Positions 26,782 to 35,038 of a stretch of 64,000 bases of DNA are shown here, piece after piece. Origin of the DNA: PGYR01 sp048267165 (lineage in GTDB: Bacteria > Bacteroidota > Ignavibacteria > Kapaibacteriales > UBA2268); the NCBI GenBank assembly GCA_048267165.1, contig JBLWYD010000002.1, positions 102,382-166,381 on the forward strand. Reading direction: 5' to 3'. The position numbers were made by a program, and so were the translations under genes. Each line of letters begins with the position of its first letter. Within the stretch, counting starts at the first letter, position 1. Below the pieces are notes generated by a model. That model was given only the letters and a program-made list of their open reading frames with translations, searched no databases and was not told the DNA's origin.

Positions 26782-27030
26782 TCATTCCTTTATAATTTTT
26801 GATTTATTCTTATTTAAGTACATCGCTTCCCCCGCCGTAAAATCTATTCTAGTTGGCGTAGAGTCCTTTCGAAAGGGCGTAGTATCCATTTGAAGTGGCG
26901 TAGAGTCCTTTATTAATGGCGTAAGGGGGCATAAGAACGGCGTAAGACCCCATATTAATGGCGTAAGGGGGTAAAAGAATGGCGTAAAGCCTTGGGATAA
27001 TAGTTTTAATCGGTGTTTTGGGTTTTGCAT
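26782..27030 (-). CDS. Small heptapeptide-repeat protein (82 aa), TP-heptads
   Basis: Eight 21-base units, read on the minus strand, give heptads opening with Thr-Pro (TPFFYPL, TPLIWGL, TPFLCPL, TPLIKDS, TPLQMDT, TPFRKDS, TPTRIDF) and a last degenerate unit. A short basic start precedes them and a Lys-rich tail follows. The ATG at 27030 has a good ribosome site (TAGGAAACTT before ATG), and the frame stays open through all units because 21 is a multiple of three. The next gene starts five bases downstream. Function is unknown, and the frame could also be a by-product of a DNA-level repeat. Confidence 0.5.
   Translation of the reverse strand: MQNPKHRLKLLSQGFTPFFYPLTPLIWGLTPFLCPLTPLIKDSTPLQMDTTPFRKDSTPTRIDFTAGEAMYLNKNKSKIIKE
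26834..27001. repeat. Tandem array of eight 21-bp units
   Basis: Units start at 26834, 26855, 26876, 26897, 26918, 26939, 26960 and 26981. Seven open with GGCGTA, the first with GCCGTA. Units 5 and 7 share AGGGGG after GGCGTA, and units 4, 6 and 8 share a TAAT end, so there is also a 42-base periodicity. GGGGG runs in units 5 and 7 can pair with CCCC in unit 6. Confidence 0.9.
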
Positions 27031-27164
27031 AAGTTTCCTATCGAAAATTTGTTTGTCAATTTAAGGAAATTGAATCTAAGTTTAAATAAATGTGCATTAA
27101 TCTATTGAATTTAGGATGATATTTTATAATTTGATTCTGATAAAATAATAACAAAGAGTAAAAT

Positions 27165-27575
27165 ATGAAAAAGATTTTAGTGATACTAATGTTGGTTTTT
27201 GCATTCGGGTGTAGTGATGATGCTAAAGTAATTGCTGAAAACTCAATAGTTGGTAGGTGGAAGAAAGAATTTAAAGGTGAAATAGAAAGAGAATGGATAA
27301 CATTAATTTTGGATTTTGCTAATAACGGTAAATTTGTTTCTAAATTATATTCAGTAGGTGAAAATATAGATGTCATGGAATATAATTATACTTTTAGTAA
27401 TAATATTCTAATCATATCAAGTGAAGAATGTACTGGTGATGACGGCAAATATCGTGTAGAATTTAAAAATAATGGTTTTGAACTTAAATTGATTGATGAC
27501 AAATGTGATAATAGAAACTTAATATTTACAGGCTTTTATGCTAAATATGTGGGAAGTGAAGAACAAAAGAGTTGA
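27165..27575 (+). CDS. Small lipoprotein, lipocalin-like (136 aa)
   Basis: A lipoprotein signal (KKILVILMLVFAFGC, Cys at residue 16) is followed by IVGRWKKEFKGE. That resembles the GxW strand that begins many small bacterial lipocalin-like (DUF4923/DUF5004-type) lipoproteins. A series of beta strands follows (WITLILDFANNGKFVSKLYS, NILIISSEECTGDDGKYRVEF). Two cysteines in the mature part could pair. The function is unknown. It is monocistronic, with a terminator beginning 26 bases after the stop. Confidence 0.75.
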   Translation: MKKILVILMLVFAFGCSDDAKVIAENSIVGRWKKEFKGEIEREWITLILDFANNGKFVSKLYSVGENIDVMEYNYTFSNNILIISSEECTGDDGKYRVEFKNNGFELKLIDDKCDNRNLIFTGFYAKYVGSEEQKS

Positions 27576-27600
27576 TTAGAGAGCGGAAGCAATCAACTAT

Positions 27601-27630
27601 AAGGCGAGGATGGTGTTCTTGCCTTTTTTT
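27601..27630 (+). terminator. Intrinsic terminator of the small lipoprotein gene
   Basis: AAGGCGAGGA pairs fully (with two G-U pairs) with TTCTTGCCTT, followed by a T-tract ending at 27630. Confidence 0.85.
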
Positions 27631-27655
27631 ATGGGTGAAAGGTGGACGGATGTGA

Positions 27656-27691
27656 ATAAAAAAACCCAGATAGAGGTTATCTATATGGGTT
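27656..27691 (-). terminator. Intrinsic terminator of the ispF-hbd operon
   Basis: On the minus strand AACCCATATAGA, loop TAACC and TCTATCTGGGTT form a stem with 11 of 12 pairs, followed by a T-run. It lies about 80 bases past the hbd stop. The intervening 27692-27772 holds a fragment TTTCGACAAGCTCAATG, a commonly dispersed short sequence. Confidence 0.8.
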
Positions 27692-27772
27692 TGAAGGTTT
27701 TCTAGGCAATGAAAATGCTTCGCGAGGGAGTGGACATTTCGACAAGCTCAATGCCCTATTTCTTTTTGTCGA

Positions 27773-28660
27773 TTAGAATACGTTAAAGCTATTCGCAGTT
27801 GGTGTTTCACCCGAGTAATCGTAGAATCCGTTGCCTGTTTTTCTACCATAATTGCCCGAAGCCACTATTTTCTTAAGCAATGGACACGGTCTATACTTCG
27901 GATCAGCCAAATCTGTGTGCAATACTTCTAGTATAGCAAGGCAAGTATCCAATCCGATGAAGTCAGCTAATAGCAAGGGACCCATAGGGTGCGAGAAGCC
28001 AAGTTTAGCAACTGTATCGATGCCGTCAACTGTGCCCACGCCTTCCATAAGGGCGAAACATGCTTCGTTGATGAACGGAAGGAGGATACGGTTAGCGATA
28101 AAGCCAGGGAAATCATTCGCCAAGACAGGAGTTTTACCGATTTTAACAGTCATAGAGTGTATCGTGTCATAAACTTCGTCGCTCGTCTTTAGCCCACGGA
28201 TTAACTCGACTAACTTCATCACTGGCACGGGGTTCATAAAGTGCATACCAACAACTTTATCGGGTCTTTGGGTAGCCGCAGCGATCTCCGTGATAGAGAT
28301 AGTAGATGTATTAGAAGCGAGAATAGCATCCTTGTTGATTATTTCATCTAGATTTTTGAAGATTTTGAATTTCAGGTCTTTGTTTTCAGTCACTGCTTCT
28401 ATTACAAGCTGTACATCTGCCCCGTCTTCTTGCTTTGTAGTACCGCTAATGTTAGAAAGTGTGCTATCCATCTGCTCTTGGGTGATTCGTTCTTTTGAAA
28501 GCATTCTGGAAAGGTTATTTTTGATAGTGTCTAGCCCTTTATCAAGACTAGCTTGATGCAAATCGCATAAGATTACTTCGTAACCAGTAGCGGCTAATAC
28601 GTGTGCAATTCCGTTACCCATTTGACCAGCGCCGAGCACCATTATTTTGCTTATATTCAT
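27773..28660 (-). CDS. hbd: 3-hydroxybutyryl-CoA dehydrogenase
   Basis: This enzyme oxidises or reduces the 3-hydroxyl of short acyl-CoAs with NAD(P), in butyrate/acetoacetyl-CoA and fatty-acid metabolism. The N-terminal Rossmann motif is GAGQMGNGIAHVLA, with ASNTSTISITEIA, the HFMNPVPVMKLVE segment carrying the catalytic histidine, NDFPGFIANRIL, and the C-terminal KLGFSHPMGPLLLADFIGLD and YGRKTGNGFYDY. The length of 295 residues is typical of stand-alone enzymes. It lies 18 bases after ispF in the same operon. Base composition looks higher in G+C than most neighbours. Confidence 0.95.
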   Translation of the reverse strand: MNISKIMVLGAGQMGNGIAHVLAATGYEVILCDLHQASLDKGLDTIKNNLSRMLSKERITQEQMDSTLSNISGTTKQEDGADVQLVIEAVTENKDLKFKIFKNLDEIINKDAILASNTSTISITEIAAATQRPDKVVGMHFMNPVPVMKLVELIRGLKTSDEVYDTIHSMTVKIGKTPVLANDFPGFIANRILLPFINEACFALMEGVGTVDGIDTVAKLGFSHPMGPLLLADFIGLDTCLAILEVLHTDLADPKYRPCPLLKKIVASGNYGRKTGNGFYDYSGETPTANSFNVF

Positions 28661-28678
28661 CTCTTATCCTTATATATA

Positions 28679-29155
28679 TTAGTTATTTATTTCTTTTACT
28701 TGACAAATTGAATAGACGACAATGGATTCACTTTTACCCATTGAGTCTTGCTTTTCGTTTGTTGTCGCTTTTATGTTGACTCTATTGTTTGGCAAGCCTA
28801 GTAATCTGGCTACCGAGCTTCTGATTTCTTCTTTTATTGGAGAAAGTTTCGGCTTTTCGAGTACGATAGTGTTATCAGAGTTTACGAGTTCATAGCCCTT
28901 AGATTTAAGTAAGTCCAGTGTGTAGGATAGCATTACTTTGCTGTCTAGATTTTTGTTCGCCGAGTCGGTGTCTGGGAAGTGTTCGCCTATGTCGCCCTCT
29001 CCTATTGCTCCCAATATTGCGTCGATTATAGAGTGTAGCAATACATCGCCATCACTATGAGCTAAAGTGCCTATTGGTGATTCTATTTCCACACCACCCA
29101 ATATTAATGATTCACCTTCGACTAATCGATGTAAATCGTAACCAAAACCAACCAT
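28679..29155 (-). CDS. ispF: 2-C-methyl-D-erythritol 2,4-cyclodiphosphate synthase
   Basis: IspF makes the cyclic diphosphate intermediate of the MEP isoprenoid pathway. The zinc ligands are in GYDLHRL (D and H) and in the later HS region (LAHSDGDVLLHSIIDAILGA); GDIGEHFPDTD and the C-terminal NIKATTNEKQDSMGKSE segment are also typical. At 158 residues the length is normal. It is divergent from xseA with only 42 bases between starts, so promoters for both overlap there. A functional MEP pathway fits with the prenyl synthase at 58430. Confidence 0.96.
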   Translation of the reverse strand: MVGFGYDLHRLVEGESLILGGVEIESPIGTLAHSDGDVLLHSIIDAILGAIGEGDIGEHFPDTDSANKNLDSKVMLSYTLDLLKSKGYELVNSDNTIVLEKPKLSPIKEEIRSSVARLLGLPNNRVNIKATTNEKQDSMGKSESIVVYSICQVKEINN

Positions 29156-29197
29156 TTTGCTATTTTACATTCTTAATAAAACACAATTTAAAAAAAT

Positions 29198-30385
29198 ATG
29201 TTTGAAATTGATAGTAATACCATTTCGGTAAGTCAACTAACTCAGAAAATCAAAACTGTGCTGGAAGGGGATTTTTCACGAATCGAAGTTGTAGGAGAGA
29301 TTTCCAACTTCACTGCAGCGTCTTCAGGTCACAAGTATTTTACTTTGAAAGATAGTAATGCTCAAATCTCGGCGGTTATGTGGAAATCCACTAACGTTTC
29401 ATTCCCAATAGAAAATGGAATGAAAGTCAACGCCAAAGGCTCTATTTCTGTGTACCCCCCTCGTGGTAGTTATCAGATAACAGTAACTTCTATGCGTCCA
29501 CAAGGCGTTGGAGACCTATATTTAGCTTATGAAAAATTGAAGCGGGACTTACTTGAGTTGGGATATTTCTCAGCAGAGAATAAAAAGAAATGGCCGATAA
29601 TACCTCAGAGAATTGGGGTATCTACTTCCCCTACTGGAGCGGCTATCCAAGATATACTTTCGACATTGGAACGTAGAGCGCCATTTGCCGAAGTTTATGT
29701 GTACCCTGTTATGGTACAAGGGAATGGCTCAGAAAAAGAAATAGCAAATGCTATTATAGAATTAGACAAATTAGATTTAGATGTAATTATCATCGGTCGT
29801 GGTGGCGGCTCAATTGAGGACTTGTGGTCGTACAATACTCGTGAAGTAGCTGATGCTATTCACAATGCTAATACACCAATTGTAGCAGGAGTAGGACACG
29901 AAACTGATACTACTATAGCCGATTTGGTGTCTGATTATAGAGCACCTACACCTACTGGAGCGGCTGAGATTGTATCAATAAATACAATTGATATTATTAG
30001 GCAGACATTGGATGAAAATCAAGTGTCAATGACTAATTCTATAAACTACTCAATTAGTAATCTCAAAAAAGAGATCAATAGTAGATTTGATAGATTACGT
30101 TCATCAGGAATAAAAAATAGTGTTGATTTACTAAAGCTCAATCTTGATAATTCGGAAAAGCATCTTCGTAAACAGATACTATTGAATTTGCAGAATAAAA
30201 AGACTCAATTACAGAATTTTGAGAATGTATTGACTAAGATGAACCCAGCATTGCCATTAGAAAAGGGATATGCAATGATTATTAAGAACGGTGAACGAGT
30301 TAAATCAACCGACAAATTATCAAAAGGTGATTCGATTAAAATAATAAGAACTAATAACGAAAACACAGCAATAATAGAGGATTAA
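29198..30385 (+). CDS. xseA: Exodeoxyribonuclease VII large subunit
   Basis: Exo VII degrades single-stranded DNA in both directions as one large subunit bound to several small ones. The N-terminal OB-fold (VVGEISNFTAASSGHKYFTLKD), the catalytic core (GVSTSPTGAAIQDIL, DVIIIGRGGGSIEDLWSYN, GVGHETDTTIADLVSDYRAPTP) and the coiled-coil C-terminal region ending LEKGYAMI are all present. The length of 395 residues is in the normal range. xseB follows after one base, the usual pairing. Confidence 0.96.
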   Translation: MFEIDSNTISVSQLTQKIKTVLEGDFSRIEVVGEISNFTAASSGHKYFTLKDSNAQISAVMWKSTNVSFPIENGMKVNAKGSISVYPPRGSYQITVTSMRPQGVGDLYLAYEKLKRDLLELGYFSAENKKKWPIIPQRIGVSTSPTGAAIQDILSTLERRAPFAEVYVYPVMVQGNGSEKEIANAIIELDKLDLDVIIIGRGGGSIEDLWSYNTREVADAIHNANTPIVAGVGHETDTTIADLVSDYRAPTPTGAAEIVSINTIDIIRQTLDENQVSMTNSINYSISNLKKEINSRFDRLRSSGIKNSVDLLKLNLDNSEKHLRKQILLNLQNKKTQLQNFENVLTKMNPALPLEKGYAMIIKNGERVKSTDKLSKGDSIKIIRTNNENTAIIED

Positions 30386-30386
30386 T

Positions 30387-30572
30387 ATGTCAAAGAAATT
30401 TGAACTAGAAAAGCAAATGAACTCATTAGATTCTATAATCACTAATTTAGAATCAGATGATTTGACTCTAGAAAATCAATTACTAGAGTACGAAAAAGGT
30501 ATGAAGATAATAAAAGAATGTAGAGATTACGTTGAAAAGACAGAACAAAAGATAATTGATTTGTCTAAATAA
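30387..30572 (+). CDS. xseB: Exodeoxyribonuclease VII small subunit
   Basis: This 61-residue helical protein has the XseB pattern: FELEKQMNSLDSIITNLES, then LTLENQLLEYEKGMKIIKECR (family L-E-x-x-L-x-x-[FY]-E-x-G) and LNKTEQKI-like VEKTEQKI. It is shorter than the roughly 80-residue E. coli protein but complete. It begins one base after xseA and ends three bases from the stop of the convergent DUF885 gene. Confidence 0.93.
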   Translation: MSKKFELEKQMNSLDSIITNLESDDLTLENQLLEYEKGMKIIKECRDYVEKTEQKIIDLSK

Positions 30573-30575
30573 CTA

Positions 30576-31850
30576 TTAATCTAGAGCTTTAACTAAATCT
30601 AGTGGCAAGTAAGGATTTACTAATATTTCCTTATAGACTTGCCATTTTTTGTTTAAACTAGAACCAGCTTTCTTGTCTATATAACTAGCTACTAATTTTT
30701 TACCAGCGGTATAGTTAATAATATATGATCTATATCTGCGTATAAAATCCAATCTACGATAAGAACTACTTTCACTCTCAAGAGCATATTTTTGTAAATA
30801 TTGCAATGCTTCTTCATTTGATATCTTTTTATCTATAAAATCACGAGCAATAGTGATTTGGACTTCGTCAAGCTTACTAAGTAACTCTAATAATTCGAAG
30901 TAATCTTTTAGTTCTTGATAGGAGTAGTTATACTTTCCAGTAATTTCATTTCTAATAAATTCTATTTTCTTATCACCTGGAAAAACTAAATCATTCCCAT
31001 AAACCGCAGTACCTTCTGCTAGAAATGAAACAGGTGAAAACAAAGTGTAAATACTGAATTCGACAAACCCACTATCCTGATAATACATTTTATCTCTTAA
31101 GGAGTAGTAAACGTGATGTCCAGGATAAGATTCATGTGCAGCCAAATCAAGAACTCTCTCAAGATGTACATCGGATTGAGTATTGACTTGTATTAGTGAT
31201 TTAAAGTTTCCTTGATACCAATTATAAGCACTCCAAGGTGCACCATCTACATACTCAATATGAACTGACTCACTATCTGGTAAAGGTATATGTTCTTTAG
31301 TAATTCTTTTAGTTTCTTTTACTGACTTTCGAAATGCTGCATCAATTTTTGAAAATTTAAGCTTAAATTTATTTCGGTAGTTTGCTAATTTGATTGGTAA
31401 TTCTTCTTCGCCTACTAAATGTCTATCTAACTCAATTAATAAGGAGTCAAAATATTCATATTCCTTAACTTCAGGAGTATATTGATAAATACTCTCACAT
31501 TCATCAATAAAAGAGATTTTTTCAGAATTCAATACTTTTAATCTAGTTATAACAGCCTTTATTATACCCACTTGATAATTTTTTCTTAGTATGAGGGATT
31601 CAGAGACTACTTCGATAGATGATAATTCATCTAATAAAGAATTAAATGACTTTTTCAATTCTTCTATATTATATGTTTGAGTCGTGTCAATCTGTATATC
31701 GCCAATATAAGAATCTACAAGATCTTCGTCTAAAGTACCTGCCATGAGTGTAAGTTCTACTAATTTCTCGCCAGTTTCATCAAGTGGAGATTTTGAAAAT
31801 TTACTACAAGACGCTACTAATAAAATTAAGATAACAGCTATATATTTCAT
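30576..31850 (-). CDS. DUF885-family lipoprotein, probable metallohydrolase
   Basis: A lipoprotein signal (IAVILILLVASC, Cys at residue 15) leads into a helical protein of the DUF885 family. The family's signature HESYPGHH is at residues 239-246, with the downstream FLAEGTAVYG glutamate region. These resemble a gluzincin-like zinc site; peptidase activity is inferred, not proven, for this family. At 424 residues it is shorter than many DUF885 proteins (about 550-600), missing part of the N-terminal helical region. It starts three bases after the YhdH-like gene, in an operon with it and the secreted peptidase. Confidence 0.82.
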   Translation of the reverse strand: MKYIAVILILLVASCSKFSKSPLDETGEKLVELTLMAGTLDEDLVDSYIGDIQIDTTQTYNIEELKKSFNSLLDELSSIEVVSESLILRKNYQVGIIKAVITRLKVLNSEKISFIDECESIYQYTPEVKEYEYFDSLLIELDRHLVGEEELPIKLANYRNKFKLKFSKIDAAFRKSVKETKRITKEHIPLPDSESVHIEYVDGAPWSAYNWYQGNFKSLIQVNTQSDVHLERVLDLAAHESYPGHHVYYSLRDKMYYQDSGFVEFSIYTLFSPVSFLAEGTAVYGNDLVFPGDKKIEFIRNEITGKYNYSYQELKDYFELLELLSKLDEVQITIARDFIDKKISNEEALQYLQKYALESESSSYRRLDFIRRYRSYIINYTAGKKLVASYIDKKAGSSLNKKWQVYKEILVNPYLPLDLVKALD

Positions 31851-31853
31851 AAA

Positions 31854-32852
31854 TTAGTTAGTTATTGAACAATCTATTAACGTTTTACCTACTTGCCCAC
31901 CTTTGAGAATCAAATCTATTTCAGGTTCTATGTCAAGTAAATTTACTTCCTTTACCATATCATTTAAGGAATTAGGTTTCCATTCATTGCTTAGTTTTTT
32001 CCATAATTCTTTCTTTAACTCTAATCCTCTTTCAGCAGAGTCAATACCTATTAAGCTCACCCCTCTTTGTAAGAATGGGAAAACGTTGATATTCAAATCA
32101 GTAGATTCCACCATTCCTAATACGCAAACTATACCATGGTAATCCGTTGAACGAAATACAGTTGATAAAGTATTACCACCTACTGTATCTATTGCTCCAG
32201 CCCAACGGCGAGAAAGTAGTGGTTTTCCAGTGGTATCATAAACTTCATCTCTTGAAATTACTTCACTAGTGCCAATAGATTTAAGAAAATCAGTTTTTTC
32301 GAGTTTACCCGTTGAAGCTATTACTTGGTATCCAATTCTATTCAGAATTGCGACTGACATAGATCCAACTCCGCCTGTAGCACCAGTGACTAGTATTCTA
32401 CCTTTATCGGGAGTTATATTGTGTTTTATTAGTTCGTTAACACAAATAGCAGTAGTCATTCCAGCAGTACCAAATATCATTGATTCTCTAAGGGTCAACT
32501 CTTGAGGCAATTTTACAACCCATTCGCTTGGTACAGAAACATATTCTGCAAAACCACCATTAGTATTCATACCTAAATCGTGTCCAGTTACTACTACTTT
32601 GTCACCTTCGATAATTTCAGGGTTATTACTTCTAATAACAACGCCAGCAGCATCTACTCCTGGTGTGTGGGGGTAATTTCTAGTTATACCTTTATGACCT
32701 TTCGCACTAAGTGCATCTTTATAATTCAAAGATGACCATTCTACTTTGATCAAAATATCATAAATATGCAGTTTTTCTACTTCAAGTTCTTTAAATGAAC
32801 TAGTGAATTTATTTTCTTCGATTTCGTCTGTTACAAAAGCCGTATACTTCAT
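31854..32852 (-). CDS. YhdH/YhfP-type zinc-independent quinone oxidoreductase (acrylyl-CoA reductase-like)
   Basis: The MDR-superfamily protein (332 residues) has SSLNYKDALSAKGHKG, TPGVDAAGVV, VTGHDLGMNTNGGFAEYV, the nucleotide-binding ILVTGATGGVGSMSVAIL segment, and LSRRWAGAIDTVGG. These match the YhdH/YhfP subfamily; E. coli AcuI of this group reduces acrylyl-CoA with NADPH. The structural zinc cysteines of alcohol dehydrogenases are absent. The physiological substrate here is not shown. It is between two peptidase-like genes in a tight minus-strand operon. Confidence 0.9.
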   Translation of the reverse strand: MKYTAFVTDEIEENKFTSSFKELEVEKLHIYDILIKVEWSSLNYKDALSAKGHKGITRNYPHTPGVDAAGVVIRSNNPEIIEGDKVVVTGHDLGMNTNGGFAEYVSVPSEWVVKLPQELTLRESMIFGTAGMTTAICVNELIKHNITPDKGRILVTGATGGVGSMSVAILNRIGYQVIASTGKLEKTDFLKSIGTSEVISRDEVYDTTGKPLLSRRWAGAIDTVGGNTLSTVFRSTDYHGIVCVLGMVESTDLNINVFPFLQRGVSLIGIDSAERGLELKKELWKKLSNEWKPNSLNDMVKEVNLLDIEPEIDLILKGGQVGKTLIDCSITN

Positions 32853-32858
32853 CTATAT

Positions 32859-34907
32859 CTATTTTTTTATTTGTTCTAATGCTTTTTCTGTTTCTTTTAT
32901 TAATGGAGCTGTAGTAATATTATTACCAGTTGCTTCTCTCATCCATTTATTAGGTGTCAAACGTCCTATCTTAGCCATTCTCTCGAATTCTATACCCAGA
33001 TTTTTACCCTTAATATACTGTTCAATCTGAAATTCAATTAGATGACCAATAGGATACGCAGATAGGTAAAGAGGGTAAGAAATCATATGTGAATAAACAC
33101 CAAGTATATTACTATTCTCTACTCCGAAAACTGGTGCATAATATTTACTCCACACCTCATTCGAAATCTTATTAACGGCAATATTTAATTCATCTTTAGT
33201 TGCATTAGGGTTTTCATATAACCACATCCAAGTTTTCTGATCAACTAATGAGGCACCCATAATTTCGTAAGTTGACCAGAAATTATCAAGAACATACAAA
33301 CTATGTTTATTGGGATCTTTTGAATCCATACCTAATAATTCTAAATCTCTCATCTGAAATACAAAAGCCAATGCTTCTGTGAATGCTGTATTCGGAACGC
33401 CATTGAGCATATAATAATCTATATCATAAAGGGATAAAGTTTGCTCTACATTATGTCCAAACTCGTGGACTGCTATATTATACCCTTTGTAGTCCATACC
33501 ATCCGGAGCAATTTTAGTTCTCAACCTTGCAGATACACCCTTCATAACTGCTCCCCAAGCGTGTCCTGCACCTCTTGATGGATCTACTTCTATCTTATCT
33601 GATATATACATAGCTCTTTCTTTAGTCCAGCCTAGTTTTACAAGTATATTAGGTAAGTCTTTCTTAATAGATTCTGGATTTGGGTATTTCTGTTTTGTTA
33701 TTTTATTCAAATCTTCTTCGTTAATCGAGCTTCTAGATTTGAATCCATCATACCATATATCGAAAGGTTGTAGGTCTCTCCCCAATCTGCTTTTAATCAA
33801 TGCTGCTACTTTCTTCACTGTGGGAGAACTAACAAAACTTACGAAAAGAGATTCGACTTCATCAATAGACATCTCCATTTCACCAGTGAACTTTCTTTGC
33901 ATATAAGTTGACATAGAGGGTGAATAATCATCTATATCTTTAAGTACTTCGAATTGATTTAGTATTTTTTGATAACGGGTATTAGGTTCACTCTTAAAAT
34001 CAACACTTTTCCCATTTTGAGATAATTTATTACTTACAGGATTCCAATCATACTCGTTGTTATTAATAAACTTCTGTGGTATTTCTTGAGTAATAATTCT
34101 TTGCATTATTGAATATATCAACTTTTGCTTTTTCAATCCATCTTTATCATTAGCATATTGAGATTTCAACTCATCTCTTAGATTCCAATGAGTAATTAGT
34201 TTCATCTCCTTTGGGAAAGGATGATTTCCGTCATTATCGATTATATTACCCATGTGGATATAATACTCATATATATATGCATCAGCTTCCGAATTCACTT
34301 TCGCAAAATCTTGGAGTAATCTACTTTTGATACGAGAGGTGAACAAATCACCTAAACGAGCATAAGCCCACTGTTTTCTGCTCCATTTATCCTCATTCGC
34401 TCTTTTCTCATCCAAAGTATAATAAGGGAAATTCAACAGCACCGTAAATGCAATTTTATTTTTGTATAAATCAGATTCGAGATGAGATGAAGGATCATAA
34501 CTATCGAACATTCGGTCTAAGTCCGTAATCTCTCCCCATTCGAGTGCAACAGGCATTTTAATGTCTAGCGTCATTTTATTGAAATGACCTTTGATAATCT
34601 CTAAGTTCCTTTGAACTTTCTCGAATAATGTATCTAGTTTTGGACCTTCCGAATAGAAATTATTCTGAATGAAAATTTCAAATTCTTTAGAACTACCGTC
34701 TGCCTCGTTCCATAGTTTTTGAGCTTGGTTAATCCCCCTTTTGAATCTCAACTTATCACTACTTGATAAGTTATTATTCTTGGATATTATAGATGAAACC
34801 ATATTATCTGAGATATTACTTTTTTCTTCTGTCTCTGCTAAGGAAGTAGTTGTATTTATAAATAATGCTAAAATACATATCAGGAATAACACATTAATTT
34901 TTTTCAT
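32859..34907 (-). CDS. Secreted gluzincin-type zinc metallopeptidase
   Basis: The zinc motif is H481-E-F-G-H485 (IAVHEFGHNVEQT), and the third ligand glutamate is probably in NTAFTEALAFVFQ about 30 residues on, the gluzincin arrangement. A signal peptide (MKKINVLFLICILALFINTTTSLA) marks export. The long helical N-terminal half has no domain I can name. It resembles M3-like oligopeptidases in layout only, and I cannot assign a MEROPS family. ATG at 34907 is chosen over 34940 since it starts at the signal peptide. It is first in the peptidase-YhdH-DUF885 operon. Confidence 0.8.
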   Translation of the reverse strand: MKKINVLFLICILALFINTTTSLAETEEKSNISDNMVSSIISKNNNLSSSDKLRFKRGINQAQKLWNEADGSSKEFEIFIQNNFYSEGPKLDTLFEKVQRNLEIIKGHFNKMTLDIKMPVALEWGEITDLDRMFDSYDPSSHLESDLYKNKIAFTVLLNFPYYTLDEKRANEDKWSRKQWAYARLGDLFTSRIKSRLLQDFAKVNSEADAYIYEYYIHMGNIIDNDGNHPFPKEMKLITHWNLRDELKSQYANDKDGLKKQKLIYSIMQRIITQEIPQKFINNNEYDWNPVSNKLSQNGKSVDFKSEPNTRYQKILNQFEVLKDIDDYSPSMSTYMQRKFTGEMEMSIDEVESLFVSFVSSPTVKKVAALIKSRLGRDLQPFDIWYDGFKSRSSINEEDLNKITKQKYPNPESIKKDLPNILVKLGWTKERAMYISDKIEVDPSRGAGHAWGAVMKGVSARLRTKIAPDGMDYKGYNIAVHEFGHNVEQTLSLYDIDYYMLNGVPNTAFTEALAFVFQMRDLELLGMDSKDPNKHSLYVLDNFWSTYEIMGASLVDQKTWMWLYENPNATKDELNIAVNKISNEVWSKYYAPVFGVENSNILGVYSHMISYPLYLSAYPIGHLIEFQIEQYIKGKNLGIEFERMAKIGRLTPNKWMREATGNNITTAPLIKETEKALEQIKK

Positions 34908-35038
34908 TAATTCTAATTTAATAATCGTTGAGAAATACAAATTAATATAGTGTTTAGGATGGAAATAAGCTAATTATTCTAAAAGGATTCCAGAGTCATA
35001 ATGTAATTTAGTTGACATTCTGGTAGTTTAATTATAAA

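Noticed and set aside
26834..27001. The repeat array as a CRISPR array
   Set aside because: Units are contiguous at 21 bases with no unique spacers between them and no cas genes nearby.
27692..27772. A small gene or tRNA between hbd and the lipoprotein
   Set aside because: No tRNA fold or open frame of note; it holds only terminator-flanking sequence and a short dispersed-repeat fragment.
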